33,171 bases of DNA. It comes from an uncultured Planctomycetaceae bacterium. GTDB lineage: Bacteria > Planctomycetota > Planctomycetia > Planctomycetales > Planctomycetaceae. The notes below the pieces were generated by a model, which worked only from the letters and a program-made list of their open reading frames with translations, was not told the DNA's origin and searched no databases. This document shows positions 24,198-32,052 of the stretch, one piece after another (positions within the stretch are counted from its first letter, which is position 1; each line of letters starts with the position of its first letter). A program made the translations under genes and the position numbers. The stretch is from positions 1 through 33,171 of the forward strand of contig CAIOTJ010000565.1 in assembly GCA_903861195.1 (NCBI GenBank), given 5' to 3'.

Positions 24198-25661
24198 TTA
24201 TTTCCCCTCCCGCGCCCACCGCCGCATTTGCTCGATGTTCGCCTCCACAACACCCCGCCGCTCGACCGGCAACTCCGCCAGATAGGCCCGCATGTTCCCC
24301 TCATAGACCTCTTCGGCCTCGGGCTCGATCCCGCGGTCGCCGGTCGCCTGCTGCCAGTCGGCCAACGCCTGCCGCAACCGCCCCAACTCCCCGGCCCACG
24401 CAGGATCCTCCGCCAGGTTTCGCAATTCCTGCGGATCCGCCCGCAGGTCGTACAGCTCCTCCCGCGGCCGCACGGGGGCGAACAACAGCCGCTCGTGCAA
24501 TTCAGTCAACTCCCCCGCCGCATGCAGCTCCCGCAGCCGCTGCACAATCGGCTTGCCATCCTTGTACGCGTTGGGCTGCAACGCCGGGCGCTGCGGATAA
24601 CCATTTTGAATGTACTTGTATTGATGCGTTCGCACCGACCTCAGCCGCTCGACCGTCTCGTCACAACGATCCCGCGCCGCGAACACCATCTCCCGCGGCG
24701 GTTCGTTCGCCGCCACCAGGTTCCTCCCCTGCATCCACGCGGGAATGGCCACCCCCGCCAGAGCCAGCGTCGTCGGAGCCAAATCGATCAACTCCGCCAG
24801 GTCGGTCCGGACCGTTCCCCCTTCCATCCCCAGCCCACTCACAATCAGCGGCACCCGCAGCCCCTCGTCGTACAGAAACTGCTTCCCCCGGGCATGGCTG
24901 ATGCCGTGATCCGTCGTCAACACCAGCATCGTCGAGTCGAGCAGCCCCTCCCGTTCCAGCCGGTCGAGAACCTCTCCCACCTCGGCATCAGTCCACCGGC
25001 AGGCATCGAGATACCGCGCCCAGTCCTCTCGCAAGACCGCATCGTCGGGGTAGTACGCCGGCACGGTCACCTGCCCGGCATCGACCAGGCTTCCCAGCCG
25101 GGCCCGCACCCGCTCACTCCACCCCGCCCCCTCCCGGTGCTTCCCCCCATGCAGTTGCACCTGCATGAAAAACGGCTGCCCCGGCGCACGCCCCGCCCAG
25201 TCATTCGAGTCGTAGATCCGCGGATCCCATTCGAAGTTGTAATCGCTCTTCCCCAACCGCTGCGTCCCGGCCACCAGCGGCCCCCCCAGGCAAGTCCAGT
25301 AGCCCGCCCGACGCAGCAGCGCGGGAACCGGCTCGACCCCCTCCGGCAGTGCCAGCCGGTTCGCTTCCCGCCCACTCCGGTGATGATGCGCTCCCAGGGT
25401 GGTCTGATAGCAGCCCGTGATCAGCGCACTGCGACACGGCGAACAGACCGGCGCGGTCGTGAAACACCACTCGAACCGCACTCCCCGCGACGCCAGTCCG
25501 TCAATCCGCGGCGTCTCGATCGTCCGTTCGCCATAGCACCCCAAATGCGGCGACATGTCGTCGATCACAATCCAGACAATGTTGGGAGGAGCCGCTTCGA
25601 CCGCCCCCACCCACCCGGCGCTCCACGCAACCGCCGCCAACAGCAGCCCGATCCATTTCAT
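24198..25661 (-). CDS. Secreted type I (formylglycine) sulfatase
   Basis: A 487-residue exported arylsulfatase-family enzyme, signal peptide MKWIGLLLAAVAWSAGWVGA. Metal-binding Asp34/Asp35 lie in VIDDMSP. The modification motif is CSPCR (Cys73 to be converted to formylglycine, Pro75, Arg77), within PVCSPCRSALITG. TTDHGISH supplies the C-terminal Asp/His metal ligands. Substrates would be sulfate esters, most likely of marine or plant polysaccharides; the actual one is unknown. The position usually Ser or Ala in the motif is Cys here. The ATG at 25661 is supported by GAGAGGAG and by the signal peptide; a start at 25685 would add eight residues. It lies 89 bp downstream of the uracil-DNA glycosylase gene, perhaps in one transcript. 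Confidence 0.93.
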   Translation of the reverse strand: MKWIGLLLAAVAWSAGWVGAVEAAPPNIVWIVIDDMSPHLGCYGERTIETPRIDGLASRGVRFEWCFTTAPVCSPCRSALITGCYQTTLGAHHHRSGREANRLALPEGVEPVPALLRRAGYWTCLGGPLVAGTQRLGKSDYNFEWDPRIYDSNDWAGRAPGQPFFMQVQLHGGKHREGAGWSERVRARLGSLVDAGQVTVPAYYPDDAVLREDWARYLDACRWTDAEVGEVLDRLEREGLLDSTMLVLTTDHGISHARGKQFLYDEGLRVPLIVSGLGMEGGTVRTDLAELIDLAPTTLALAGVAIPAWMQGRNLVAANEPPREMVFAARDRCDETVERLRSVRTHQYKYIQNGYPQRPALQPNAYKDGKPIVQRLRELHAAGELTELHERLLFAPVRPREELYDLRADPQELRNLAEDPAWAGELGRLRQALADWQQATGDRGIEPEAEEVYEGNMRAYLAELPVERRGVVEANIEQMRRWAREGK

Positions 25662-25750
25662 CAGCGCCACTCCTCTCCCCAACACCCGCGAACCAGCGAT
25701 TCCTTCCGGCCCCCGGCTTCGTCACTCGACAGGCCTCCTCAACCGGACCG

Positions 25751-26731
25751 CTACGATCCCGACTTCTTCCCCTGCGACAGATCCACCCCCATCTCCTGCC
25801 GCCAGAACTTCATGTCCTCCCAGACCTCTTTCTTGGCCGGGGGATTGCGCAACAGGTACGACGGGTGATACGTACACACCACCTTCGCCCGGCCCTGGCG
25901 GAAGAACTGCTGCCGCAGCTTGCCGATCGGCTGCTTCGTCTGCAGCAGGTTTTGCGCCGCCGTGGTCCCCCAGCAGACGATGTACTCGGGATCGATCGCC
26001 GCCAACTGCCCATCCAGAAACTCCCGGCAGTTGGAGCATTCCCCTTCCAGCGGAGTCCGGTTTCCCGGTGGCCGGCACTTCAGCACATTGCAAATGTAGA
26101 TCTCTTCCCGTTTCAGCCGGCAGGCGGTGATGATGTCGTTCAGCAGTTGCCCGGCCCGGCCCACGAACGGCTCCCCCTGGGCATCCTCATCCGCTCCCGG
26201 GGCTTCCCCCAAAAACAGAATCTTCGCTCCCGGGTCCCCCACGCCAAACACGGTCTTCGTGCGGGTCGAAGCCAGTTCGGGACACCGCTGACAATTCACC
26301 ACCCCCTGCTGCAGTACCGCCAGTGCCGAGGCCCGTTCTTCCCGGGTGGCTTGGACGGGCAAACTCGTGGGGGCAGGACGTACGACCTTCGGCGTGGGGC
26401 TCAAGACTGCGGGTTCCGCACTGGCAAGGGGGGCAGAAGAGGGACTGACGGCCGGTGTTTCGGCAACGCCCGCCCCCGGTTTGAACGGACGTTCCCACGG
26501 AGCACCCGAGGGGTTCGAGCCCAAGGAATTCGAGCCCAAGGAATTCGAGCCAGTGGGCATCGCACGGGGTCTGTTCAGCGGGGCGGCCGGCTCCCGGCCC
26601 CCTCCCCGCGGTGGAGCGGCGGCGGGGCTGTCGACAGGCACCGCCACGTGCGGAATCTGTTCCAGCCCCATGCCGCGGTACATCTCGAGGGTCTGGCGGA
26701 TCAACCGCCGCAATTCGTTGGGAGAAGTCAC
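25751..26731 (-). CDS. Family 4 uracil-DNA glycosylase with long N-terminal linker
   Basis: A 326-residue protein; residues 130-315 form the iron-sulfur uracil-DNA glycosylase domain that removes uracil from DNA for base-excision repair. The 4Fe-4S ligands are Cys147 and Cys150 (NCQRC) with Cys219 and Cys235 (C-x15-C). Active-site blocks are GEAPGADED (175-183) and HPSYLLR (289-295). The first 130 residues are Pro/Ala/Ser-rich and probably disordered, containing [13 protein letters not shown] encoded by a 15-bp tandem repeat; residues 1-25 ([19 protein letters not shown]) form a predicted helix. The start is GTG at 26731 without a strong ribosome site; ATG at 26683 is an alternative. It follows the HEAT-repeat reading frame by 36 bp. 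Confidence 0.9.
   Translation of the reverse strand: MTSPNELRRLIRQTLEMYRGMGLEQIPHVAVPVDSPAAAPPRGGGREPAAPLNRPRAMPTGSNSLGSNSLGSNPSGAPWERPFKPGAGVAETPAVSPSSAPLASAEPAVLSPTPKVVRPAPTSLPVQATREERASALAVLQQGVVNCQRCPELASTRTKTVFGVGDPGAKILFLGEAPGADEDAQGEPFVGRAGQLLNDIITACRLKREEIYICNVLKCRPPGNRTPLEGECSNCREFLDGQLAAIDPEYIVCWGTTAAQNLLQTKQPIGKLRQQFFRQGRAKVVCTYHPSYLLRNPPAKKEVWEDMKFWRQEMGVDLSQGKKSGS
26514..26551. repeat. 15-bp tandem repeat in the glycosylase linker
   Basis: TTCGAGCCCAAGGAA occurs at 26514-26528 and exactly at 26529-26543, with a partial third copy TTCGAGCC to 26551. Units of 15 bp keep the frame and add five residues each, so copy number can vary without breaking the gene. Confidence 0.85.
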
Positions 26732-26767
26732 TGCAGGCTCACAGGTTGCTTCTGAGACAGGGGGCCA

Positions 26768-26977
26768 TCAGGGACTGGACCGCCGACGCGGGGGGGAGAC
26801 CGCCGACTTCAGGCTCTCCCGCCACCGCCTCCACGCCGCTTCATCAAATCCGTAGTTCTCATTCGTCAGCAGGGTCAGCGATTCCAGCACCGCCGAGTTC
26901 TTCTCGTCCTGCTTCACCACCACCTGCCGCATCGCCTGCTTGAGGCCCACCGAAGACGAATTGTCGAACGCCACGCC
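26768..26977 (-). pseudogene. C-terminal continuation of the HEAT-repeat gene beyond an in-frame TAG
   Basis: The 69 sense codons that follow directly, in the same frame, after the TAG at 26978-26980. The encoded GFDEAAWRRWRESLK and the stretch VLESLTLLTNENYGF read like the normal end of planctomycete HEAT proteins of this kind, so this is the missing C-terminus rather than a separate gene. A GTG at 26974 is the only nearby start and has no good ribosome site. It ends with TGA at 26768, 36 bp before the glycosylase start. It may be lost from the product, reached by readthrough, or split by a sequence error. Confidence 0.7.
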
Positions 26978-28087
26978 CTAGGGCAACTGGCCGGTCGCCA
27001 GTTGCTGGGCGATCTCGGGGGGCAGTAGCGACGGGTCGATCGCCTGAATCATCCGCCCGTCCGGGGTCGTCCCCACCATGTTGGCCGGGACCCGCACCTT
27101 GTACTGATGCCGGGTGACCAGCGCCTCGATCAACGGCTCGACCACCGTGTCATCCCCCAACTGACCCAGCGCCTTCCCCGCCCGGTTCACCAACCGGTTG
27201 TTTTCGTTCCGCAGCGCCTTCAGATACGTCGGCAACGCCGGCCCGGCCCCCCGCAGCTTCACTCCCCGCAGGGCCGCCTCGCGCACCTGGTCGAGATCGT
27301 CGAACAGGCTCAGTTCAATCAACCCCTGAAACGACCGCGCCCCTTCGATGTTCCCCAGCAGTTCGACCAGCAACAGCCGCAACGGCTCACCCCGCGCTTT
27401 CTGAAACGTCCGGATCACCGCCGGAGCCGCCGTGGCATCGCGCAGCCGACGCAGCTCGGCCAGTCCCTCGACCTGCCGGTTCACATCGTCGCTGGTGATC
27501 CAGCCAAACCACTTGCGGACCGATTTGTACCAGTGCTTCTCGGCCTCGGTTTCCGCCGCCGCCTGTTCGATGAAGGCAATCTCCTGCGGCAGCACCCACT
27601 TCCCCTTGTGCTTCACCAACCCCCGCGAAGTCATCAGTTGCTCGTGGGTCATCCACTCGCCCCCGTGCCGGGTGTACCCCAACCCCTTGCGGGCCGCCGC
27701 ATGATTCGTGTCCAGCGCAATCACCCGGCGCAGATGGGTCCGCCGCTCCGCCGAGAGTCCATTCTGCCGGCACCATTCCGCCAGAGCCCATTGGTCGTCA
27801 ATCGTCTCAGGAGTCTCCGCGGCCCGCCGGTCATACTCTTCATGCGCCAGCTTGCGACGTTTGACCGACTCGATCGCCTCCCCCGCGACTGTCACCGTGG
27901 CCCCCGACAGCGTCTTGACGGAAACCGTCGCGGCCGACCCCGGCTGCTTCGGCCGAACGTCCCCCTGCACCTCCCCCGCCAACCGCCCCCCCGAGTGCAG
28001 TTGCAACACATCCCCGCGTGCCGGGACCAGCCCAAGCCCCAGCAGGCCGGCACACAGCAGTCCGCCAATTCTTCCGCCAGTTCTCAT
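26978..28087 (-). CDS. Secreted HEAT-repeat protein, interrupted by an in-frame amber codon
   Basis: A 369-residue product as it stands. A signal peptide (MRTGGRIGGLLCAGLLGLGL) is followed by a small beta domain (VLQLHSGGRLAGEV), a helical segment with RRVIALDTNHAAARKGLGY (TPR-like) and the conserved HGGEWMTHEQLMTSRGLVKH. HEAT repeats run from about 195 to 330 (VNRAGKALGQLGDDTVVEPL). HEAT repeats are protein-binding scaffolds; the biological role is unknown. The ATG at 28087 has GAGGG upstream and begins the signal peptide, although the frame is open to 28276. The stop TAG is followed in frame by the expected C-terminus to 26768, making a full length of 438 residues plus the amber position. 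It is the first gene of the run toward the glycosylase and sulfatase. Confidence 0.8.
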   Translation of the reverse strand: MRTGGRIGGLLCAGLLGLGLVPARGDVLQLHSGGRLAGEVQGDVRPKQPGSAATVSVKTLSGATVTVAGEAIESVKRRKLAHEEYDRRAAETPETIDDQWALAEWCRQNGLSAERRTHLRRVIALDTNHAAARKGLGYTRHGGEWMTHEQLMTSRGLVKHKGKWVLPQEIAFIEQAAAETEAEKHWYKSVRKWFGWITSDDVNRQVEGLAELRRLRDATAAPAVIRTFQKARGEPLRLLLVELLGNIEGARSFQGLIELSLFDDLDQVREAALRGVKLRGAGPALPTYLKALRNENNRLVNRAGKALGQLGDDTVVEPLIEALVTRHQYKVRVPANMVGTTPDGRMIQAIDPSLLPPEIAQQLATGQLP

Positions 28088-28892
28088 CGGGAAACCCTCA
28101 CAATGATTGGGTCGATGGCAGCGAAGGGCAACAACGGTTGCAGCAGCATCTCGCGACGCACACCGGAACCAGCCGGGGGCCGGACTCAGGACCTGGCCGA
28201 GTGCTCGCCGCACCCCAGACCCGACATCCCCCACCGACTCTCCTCGCGGCGAGGAATGCACCGGCCGAAGCCGCACTTGTTCACGTGTATCGTGTTTCCA
28301 CTGTACCGTGCAGCCATTCGCAGCGACAAGCGAAAGACAACGCCATCCTTGGCCAGCGTCGGGACGCGAGAAACCCGCAAAGCGAGCTCACCCTGAAAGT
28401 CGGTTGTTTCATCCAGAAAACCCAGCGGCGCCTGACAGGTTCTACTGCTCGACTTTCCCTGCTCTCCTCTCTCGGCCTCCGGCCGCGGGGTGAGGGCCAT
28501 CTGGCCACTCCCGTTTTCTCCCCGCGCGGTACTTATTTCCGTACGGTTCACCCCCCTCACCCGGCTATTCCCCCCCTACCCTCTCACCTCGCACAGTCCG
28601 ATTGAAACCAACACACCGGTTGTAACGGCGTTGTGAAGACTGGCAATCAGTCCGATGCGGCCCCCCTCCCGGGGAATTGCTGGGATTGTCCCGGCACACG
28701 ATACGATAGGGGAGGTGTAGGAGTGCGATAGGGGAGGTGTAGGAGTGCGCACGGGGAGGCGTGACCGGTGCTGGCTTGCGCTGGAGTTGCCTCATTAAGA
28801 TCGACTCCAGCGGTTCCTGACAAACCAACTGCGATTTTTACCTGGCCCGGTCGCCAGGTTCCCAACCTGCGGATCCGTGGGGAGTGTTCAAC
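28088..28892. other. 805-bp divergent gap between HEAT and propeller genes
   Basis: No gene is supported. 28440-28580 has a CT-rich and palindromic stretch (GGCCTCCGGCC, CCGTACGG at 28539-28546) of the interspersed kind. CAGTCCGAT occurs twice, near 28597 and 28647. The 22-bp tandem repeats at 28704-28747 lie 145-190 bp before the propeller gene. Promoters for both flanking genes must lie here, but I cannot place them. Confidence 0.5.
28704..28769. repeat. 22-bp tandem repeat, two exact copies and one degenerate
   Basis: CGATAGGGGAGGTGTAGGAGTG at 28704-28725 is repeated exactly at 28726-28747 (unit given to define the repeat by its first 20 bases and TG end). The next 22 bases keep CG and GGGGAGG but only about half of the positions. 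It lies upstream of the propeller gene and could be a regulatory site or simple slippage product. Confidence 0.75.
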
Positions 28893-30230
28893 ATGTCTGT
28901 CGTTCGATTGATCCTGCTGGCGGTCATGGTCGCGGCCCTGGGGCAACCCACCGCTCAGGCGCAGGGGATTCGGCGCAGCGTGTCGCCTCTCATTCCCGAA
29001 TCGTCCCTCAATCGCCTCGGTCTCACCCGCGAATGGTGGGGGCATGCGGTCACCAACCGCCAGCGCGACCGGATGACCTACCTCACCGCCGACGAGTTCC
29101 TGGTAATCGCCCAGTCGTCGTCGGGAATCACCTCGGCCTTCGATGCCGAGACCGGCCGGCTCAAGTGGTACACCCTGGTGGGCGCCCCCGACGCCCCAGC
29201 CTACGCCAGCTCGTTCAACGACAAATACGTGTTTGTCGTGTCCGGAGCCCGTCTCTCCGCGATCAACCGCGACAAGGGGGACGTCGCCTTCACCTTCCCC
29301 CTCCCTGGCCAGCCGAGCGCTCCCATCGCGGTCGATGAGGACCAGATCTTCCTGGGGTGTCTCGACGGCAGCCTGTATTCCTTCGACTTGAAGCAGGTCT
29401 TGAAGCTGCATCAGGAGGGGCGGCTGAACTCCTTCATCGACGCCGCCCAGATGTGGCGCTACCGCACCTCCGAGCCGGTCAGTTCGCAGCCGATCATCCA
29501 GGGTTCGAACGTGCTGTTCGCCAGCAAGAACGGCTCGGTCTATTCGGTCGCCGCCCTGAACCGCAAGCTGGCCTTCCAGTTCGAAACCGATGCGGCCCTC
29601 AGCGCCCCGATCGCCCGCTACAAAGATCTGATGATCCTGGCGTCGGAAGACTACAACGTCTACGCGATCGATACCCGCAGCGGCCGGATGGCCTGGCAAT
29701 TCACCACCGGGCACATCATCAAGAAGGATCCGCTGGTAATCAATGATGACCTGTTCGTGATCCCCGAGTACGGCCGGCTCTACCGGGTCAATGCCGCCAC
29801 CGGCGAGCGGCTCTGGAACAAGCCCGACATCACCCAGGTGCTCACCGCCACTCCCAACCGGCTCTACACCGTCGACAACCGCGGTCACCTGCGGGTGCTC
29901 GACCGCAAGTCGGGCGACACCATCGGCAGCCTGCCGCTGCAGAACTTCCCGCTCAAGGTGGTCAACTCGATGACCGACCGGCTTTATTTCGGAACCGAAT
30001 CGGGGCTGGTGATGGCGGTCCGCGAAGAGGGGGCCGAATTCCCCACCTTCTACCGCCGCCCCGAACTGCAGCCGATGGCCCCGGGCCAGGCCCCCAAGGA
30101 CCAGCCCTCGACCGACACCCCCGCCGCCGACGACAACGCCCCGCCGGACGCCGACCCGACCCTCGAAAACGAGGACGATCCGGCGATGAACGCGGAAGAG
30201 GAACCGACCGACGCCGAGGAAGAGAACTAA
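28893..30230 (+). CDS. Secreted PQQ-type beta-propeller repeat protein
   Basis: A 445-residue protein with a signal peptide (MSVVRLILLAVMVAALG, cleavage near AQAQG). At least six propeller blades are visible by their W/Y-starting strands: AFDAETGRLKWYT, AINRDKGDVAFTF, GCLDGSLYSFD, YAIDTRSGRMAWQF, YRVNAATGERLWN and RVLDRKSGDTIGSL. The fold is that of PQQ-like/BamB proteins, though none of the residues needed for a quinoprotein dehydrogenase is evident, so it is probably a scaffold or binding protein. The last 45 residues are strongly acidic (DDNAPPDADPTLENEDD onwards) and likely disordered. There is no lipobox cysteine, which argues against a BamB lipoprotein. The ATG at 28893 follows GGGGAG (28879-28884) by 8 nt. 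Confidence 0.88.
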   Translation: MSVVRLILLAVMVAALGQPTAQAQGIRRSVSPLIPESSLNRLGLTREWWGHAVTNRQRDRMTYLTADEFLVIAQSSSGITSAFDAETGRLKWYTLVGAPDAPAYASSFNDKYVFVVSGARLSAINRDKGDVAFTFPLPGQPSAPIAVDEDQIFLGCLDGSLYSFDLKQVLKLHQEGRLNSFIDAAQMWRYRTSEPVSSQPIIQGSNVLFASKNGSVYSVAALNRKLAFQFETDAALSAPIARYKDLMILASEDYNVYAIDTRSGRMAWQFTTGHIIKKDPLVINDDLFVIPEYGRLYRVNAATGERLWNKPDITQVLTATPNRLYTVDNRGHLRVLDRKSGDTIGSLPLQNFPLKVVNSMTDRLYFGTESGLVMAVREEGAEFPTFYRRPELQPMAPGQAPKDQPSTDTPAADDNAPPDADPTLENEDDPAMNAEEEPTDAEEEN

Positions 30231-30355
30231 CCCCGGCAGCGTGCCTCACCTTCCTGAAACAACCATTCCGGGAGGGCAAGGCCCCGTCCGAGCCGCCGCT
30301 GCCCGTGCGTCAAAAAAGAACCGTGCCAGGGGCGCGCGCTGGCATCCATCGTGTC

Positions 30356-30378
30356 CTTCTCCCCCAAGGGGGGAGAAG
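30356..30378 (+). repeat. REP-like hairpin downstream of the propeller gene
   Basis: CTTCTCCCCC (30356-30365) pairs perfectly with GGGGGAGAAG (30369-30378) around a 3-nt loop. No T tract follows. Sequences of this form are common interspersed intergenic elements in high-G+C genomes; it could still help end the upstream transcript. Confidence 0.6.
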
Positions 30379-30670
30379 CTGCCCGCAGGGCGGATGAGGG
30401 GGCCAACCATACGAATCACGAACCGCTCACGCCCAACAGATTCAGCCTCGCGGGGGGGCGGACCTCTGTGTCCGCCCAATGGGCACCCGTCGGAAACCCC
30501 CCGCACCGACGGGCAGAAAACAAACCTGCATCGGCCCTGCCCCCAGTCCGAAGACCCATTCTTCAGGGCGTTCGCGGCGGTCCGCACCGGCCAACACCGT
30601 CATCAACCAACCGGCCCGAAATTCACCCTCCCGTCCATTCGATGTCCTGAAGAGACAATCTTCGAGATAG

Positions 30671-30798
30671 CCAGTGGGCGGTTTCACCCGCTTCCCCAAT
30701 CGGCACAGTCGACGCGGCAGATTGCCCGCGCAGGCAGAACAGCCTCCGCCACGCCCGTGGCGACAAGCCTGAAGGCTTGTCGAGCCCCCCGGCTCCCC
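30671..30798. repeat. Dispersed repeat, copy 1
   Basis: Shares about four of five positions with 31812-31945, in the same orientation. Exact shared blocks include CGCTTCCCCAATCG, CACAGTCGACGC, CCACGCCCGTGGCGAC and AAGGCTTGTCGAG. It contains a twin hairpin: CCACG/CGTGG (30749-30760) then CGACAAGCCT/AGGCTTGTCG (30761-30782). Confidence 0.85.
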
Positions 30799-30988
30799 AA
30801 GAAGAACGTACCGGGGAACCGTCCATCCCAACATCTCCACCCCGAGGGGATCGCACTCGGCAGCTGTACGGGAACACAGAAACGCTCACTCCCGTAATTC
30901 CGTCGCGGGCCGAAAAGGCGACCCGTGTTTCGGAGAGTTGAGGGTATGGCCGGCGCAAGGGCAGCTCTGTCGACCAGGCGCACCCAGC

Positions 30989-31446
30989 TCAGGCCGGTGG
31001 CGGGGCAGGCAGGTTTTCCAAATCGGCGAGGTCTTTAAGGCGGCCGCTGGCCAACGTGTTGGTCCGCAGATCAGCCAGTGAAATCACGAGCACCGGGATC
31101 CCATCCCAATCGTTGGTGGTCCGGTTCGGCCAAGCGTCGTCAAACACAAGTCCAGAAACGGAGTTCAGAATCTCAATTCGCAACGGGGGTTGTCCCATCC
31201 GGGTCATCTGCCCGGGGTCAGTGAACAATTCCTTGCGGAGATTGGCTACGTCGAATCCGAATTCACGGCAGACTGCCAGAACCCGGATTGCATTGTGTTC
31301 GTCGCAGCGAATCCAGATGTCCAGATCACCCGTGAACCGCGGATATCCATGGGCAGCCACCGCGTCGCCCCCACAACCAAATACTCAACGTGGTGGGAAT
31401 GCAACAGACTCAAGAACTCTTTGAAATCGGGGGGGAGTTTGACCAT
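30989..31446 (-). pseudogene. Small nucleotidyltransferase, frameshifted
   Basis: Read from ATG 31446, the chain begins PPDFKEFLSLLHSHHVEYLVVG, then loses frame at a run of five C (31368-31372). In the next frame it continues AAHGYPRFTGDLDIWI and runs to TGA at 30989 with LRIEILNSVSGLVFD and SGRLKDLADLENLP. Restoring one base gives a 152-residue protein with the expected VVGGDAVAAHGYPR junction. TGDLDIW holds the DxD pair that binds metal in the nucleotidyltransferase fold. Relatives form a small family of stand-alone nucleotidyltransferases related to AbiEii/MNT toxins or antitoxins. Base composition is poorer in G+C than in the neighbours. The frameshift could be real or a homopolymer error. 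Start overlaps the end of the partner gene. Confidence 0.75.
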
Positions 31447-31582
31447 CGGGATAGACCTGCCTGCGCAGTTCTTCAAGAATCTCCAGGCGTTGTTGCATGG
31501 TCATCCTCCAATACTCGCGGCGAGTTGCCTCGTCCGCAGCGGAGAAGGAATCAAACGTCTGGACGGCGTATCGGGACCTCAC
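31385..31582 (-). CDS. Small partner of the nucleotidyltransferase, hypothetical
   Basis: A 65-residue protein, FDSFSAADEATRREYWRMT followed by QQRLEILEELRRQVY and a tail PPRFQRVLESVAFPPR. From general familiarity, proteins with this xPQQRLExLExLR helix and PPRLQRV tail are found just upstream of small nucleotidyltransferases; no function is established and an antitoxin role is only inference. The start is GTG at 31582; ATG codons at 31504 and 31498 are possible but would remove the N-terminal half. Its last 62 bases overlap the beginning of the nucleotidyltransferase frame (ATG 31446), which suggests translational coupling. It lies in the lower-G+C cassette between the two dispersed repeats. 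Confidence 0.6.
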   Translation of the reverse strand: MRSRYAVQTFDSFSAADEATRREYWRMTMQQRLEILEELRRQVYPDGQTPPRFQRVLESVAFPPR

Positions 31583-32052
31583 GAATCACAACTCCCGGCC
31601 CCACAAAGCTTCGGTTCGGTTTGGTAGCGAGCCCGTGTGGAAAATCCAACATCTTGGCGACAAATCGATAGAAATTGTCGCGATCTTGGCCGTGTGGGGC
31701 AATGCCGTTTTGCCTCGTAACCGAACTCTGTGGTGGGCTTCCACCTCAGACAATCTCTAGTGGATCGGACACGAGGAATTCACACGTGTTCCGAACCTGG
31801 TCACCATGAAGCCATTGGGGTGGCCGGTTCCATCCGCTTCCCCAATCGCCACAGTCGACGCAGTAGGTTCCCCTCGCAGGCTGAAAGCCGCCACCACGCC
31901 CGTGGCGACGAGCCTCAAGGCTTGTCGAGGCCCCCGCCCAGCCCCACACCACACGCCCGCCGCGGCCCGCTGCCCGTGTCGAGGCGACCCCGCGCTCCCT
32001 CCGGTTGCGGGGGTGCGCTCGCCCCTGGCCGCGTCCCGCCCCGCGCTGGAGC
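31583..32052. other. 470-bp gap with dispersed repeat copy 2
   Basis: 31583-31811 has lower G+C than the rest of the window and no recognisable gene; it probably carries the promoter of the minus-strand small pair. 31812-31945 is the second copy of the dispersed repeat. 31946-32052 is GC-rich and featureless. Confidence 0.5.
31812..31945. repeat. Dispersed repeat, copy 2
   Basis: Direct-oriented partner of 30671-30798. The twin hairpin is kept at 31894-31905 (CCACG/CGTGG) and 31906-31927 (CGACGAGCCT/AGGCTTGTCG, one mismatch). Together the two copies enclose the small nucleotidyltransferase cassette. Confidence 0.85.

Larger units (their letters stand above)
30231..30988. other. 758-bp gap with interspersed palindromes
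   Basis: No gene is supported. It holds a TGCCAG/CTGGCA inverted repeat (30324-30344), a strong hairpin at 30356-30378 and the first copy of the dispersed repeat (30671-30798). Short open frames on both strands here match the repeat rather than any protein family. Confidence 0.5.

Noticed and set aside
26768-26974. Independent small gene of 68 codons
   Set aside because: It is in frame with the preceding HEAT gene, begins right after its TAG and carries that family's usual C-terminal end.
28088-28276. N-terminal extension of the HEAT-repeat frame
   Set aside because: A clear signal peptide and a ribosome site begin at 28087; the extra 63 codons are untranslated leader.
28704-28769. Possible small CRISPR array
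   Set aside because: The repeats are directly adjacent with no spacers and no cas gene is near.
30246-30983. Several overlapping open frames of 60-220 codons on both strands
   Set aside because: Their translations follow the interspersed palindromes and the dispersed repeat (also found at 31812-31945), not a protein family.
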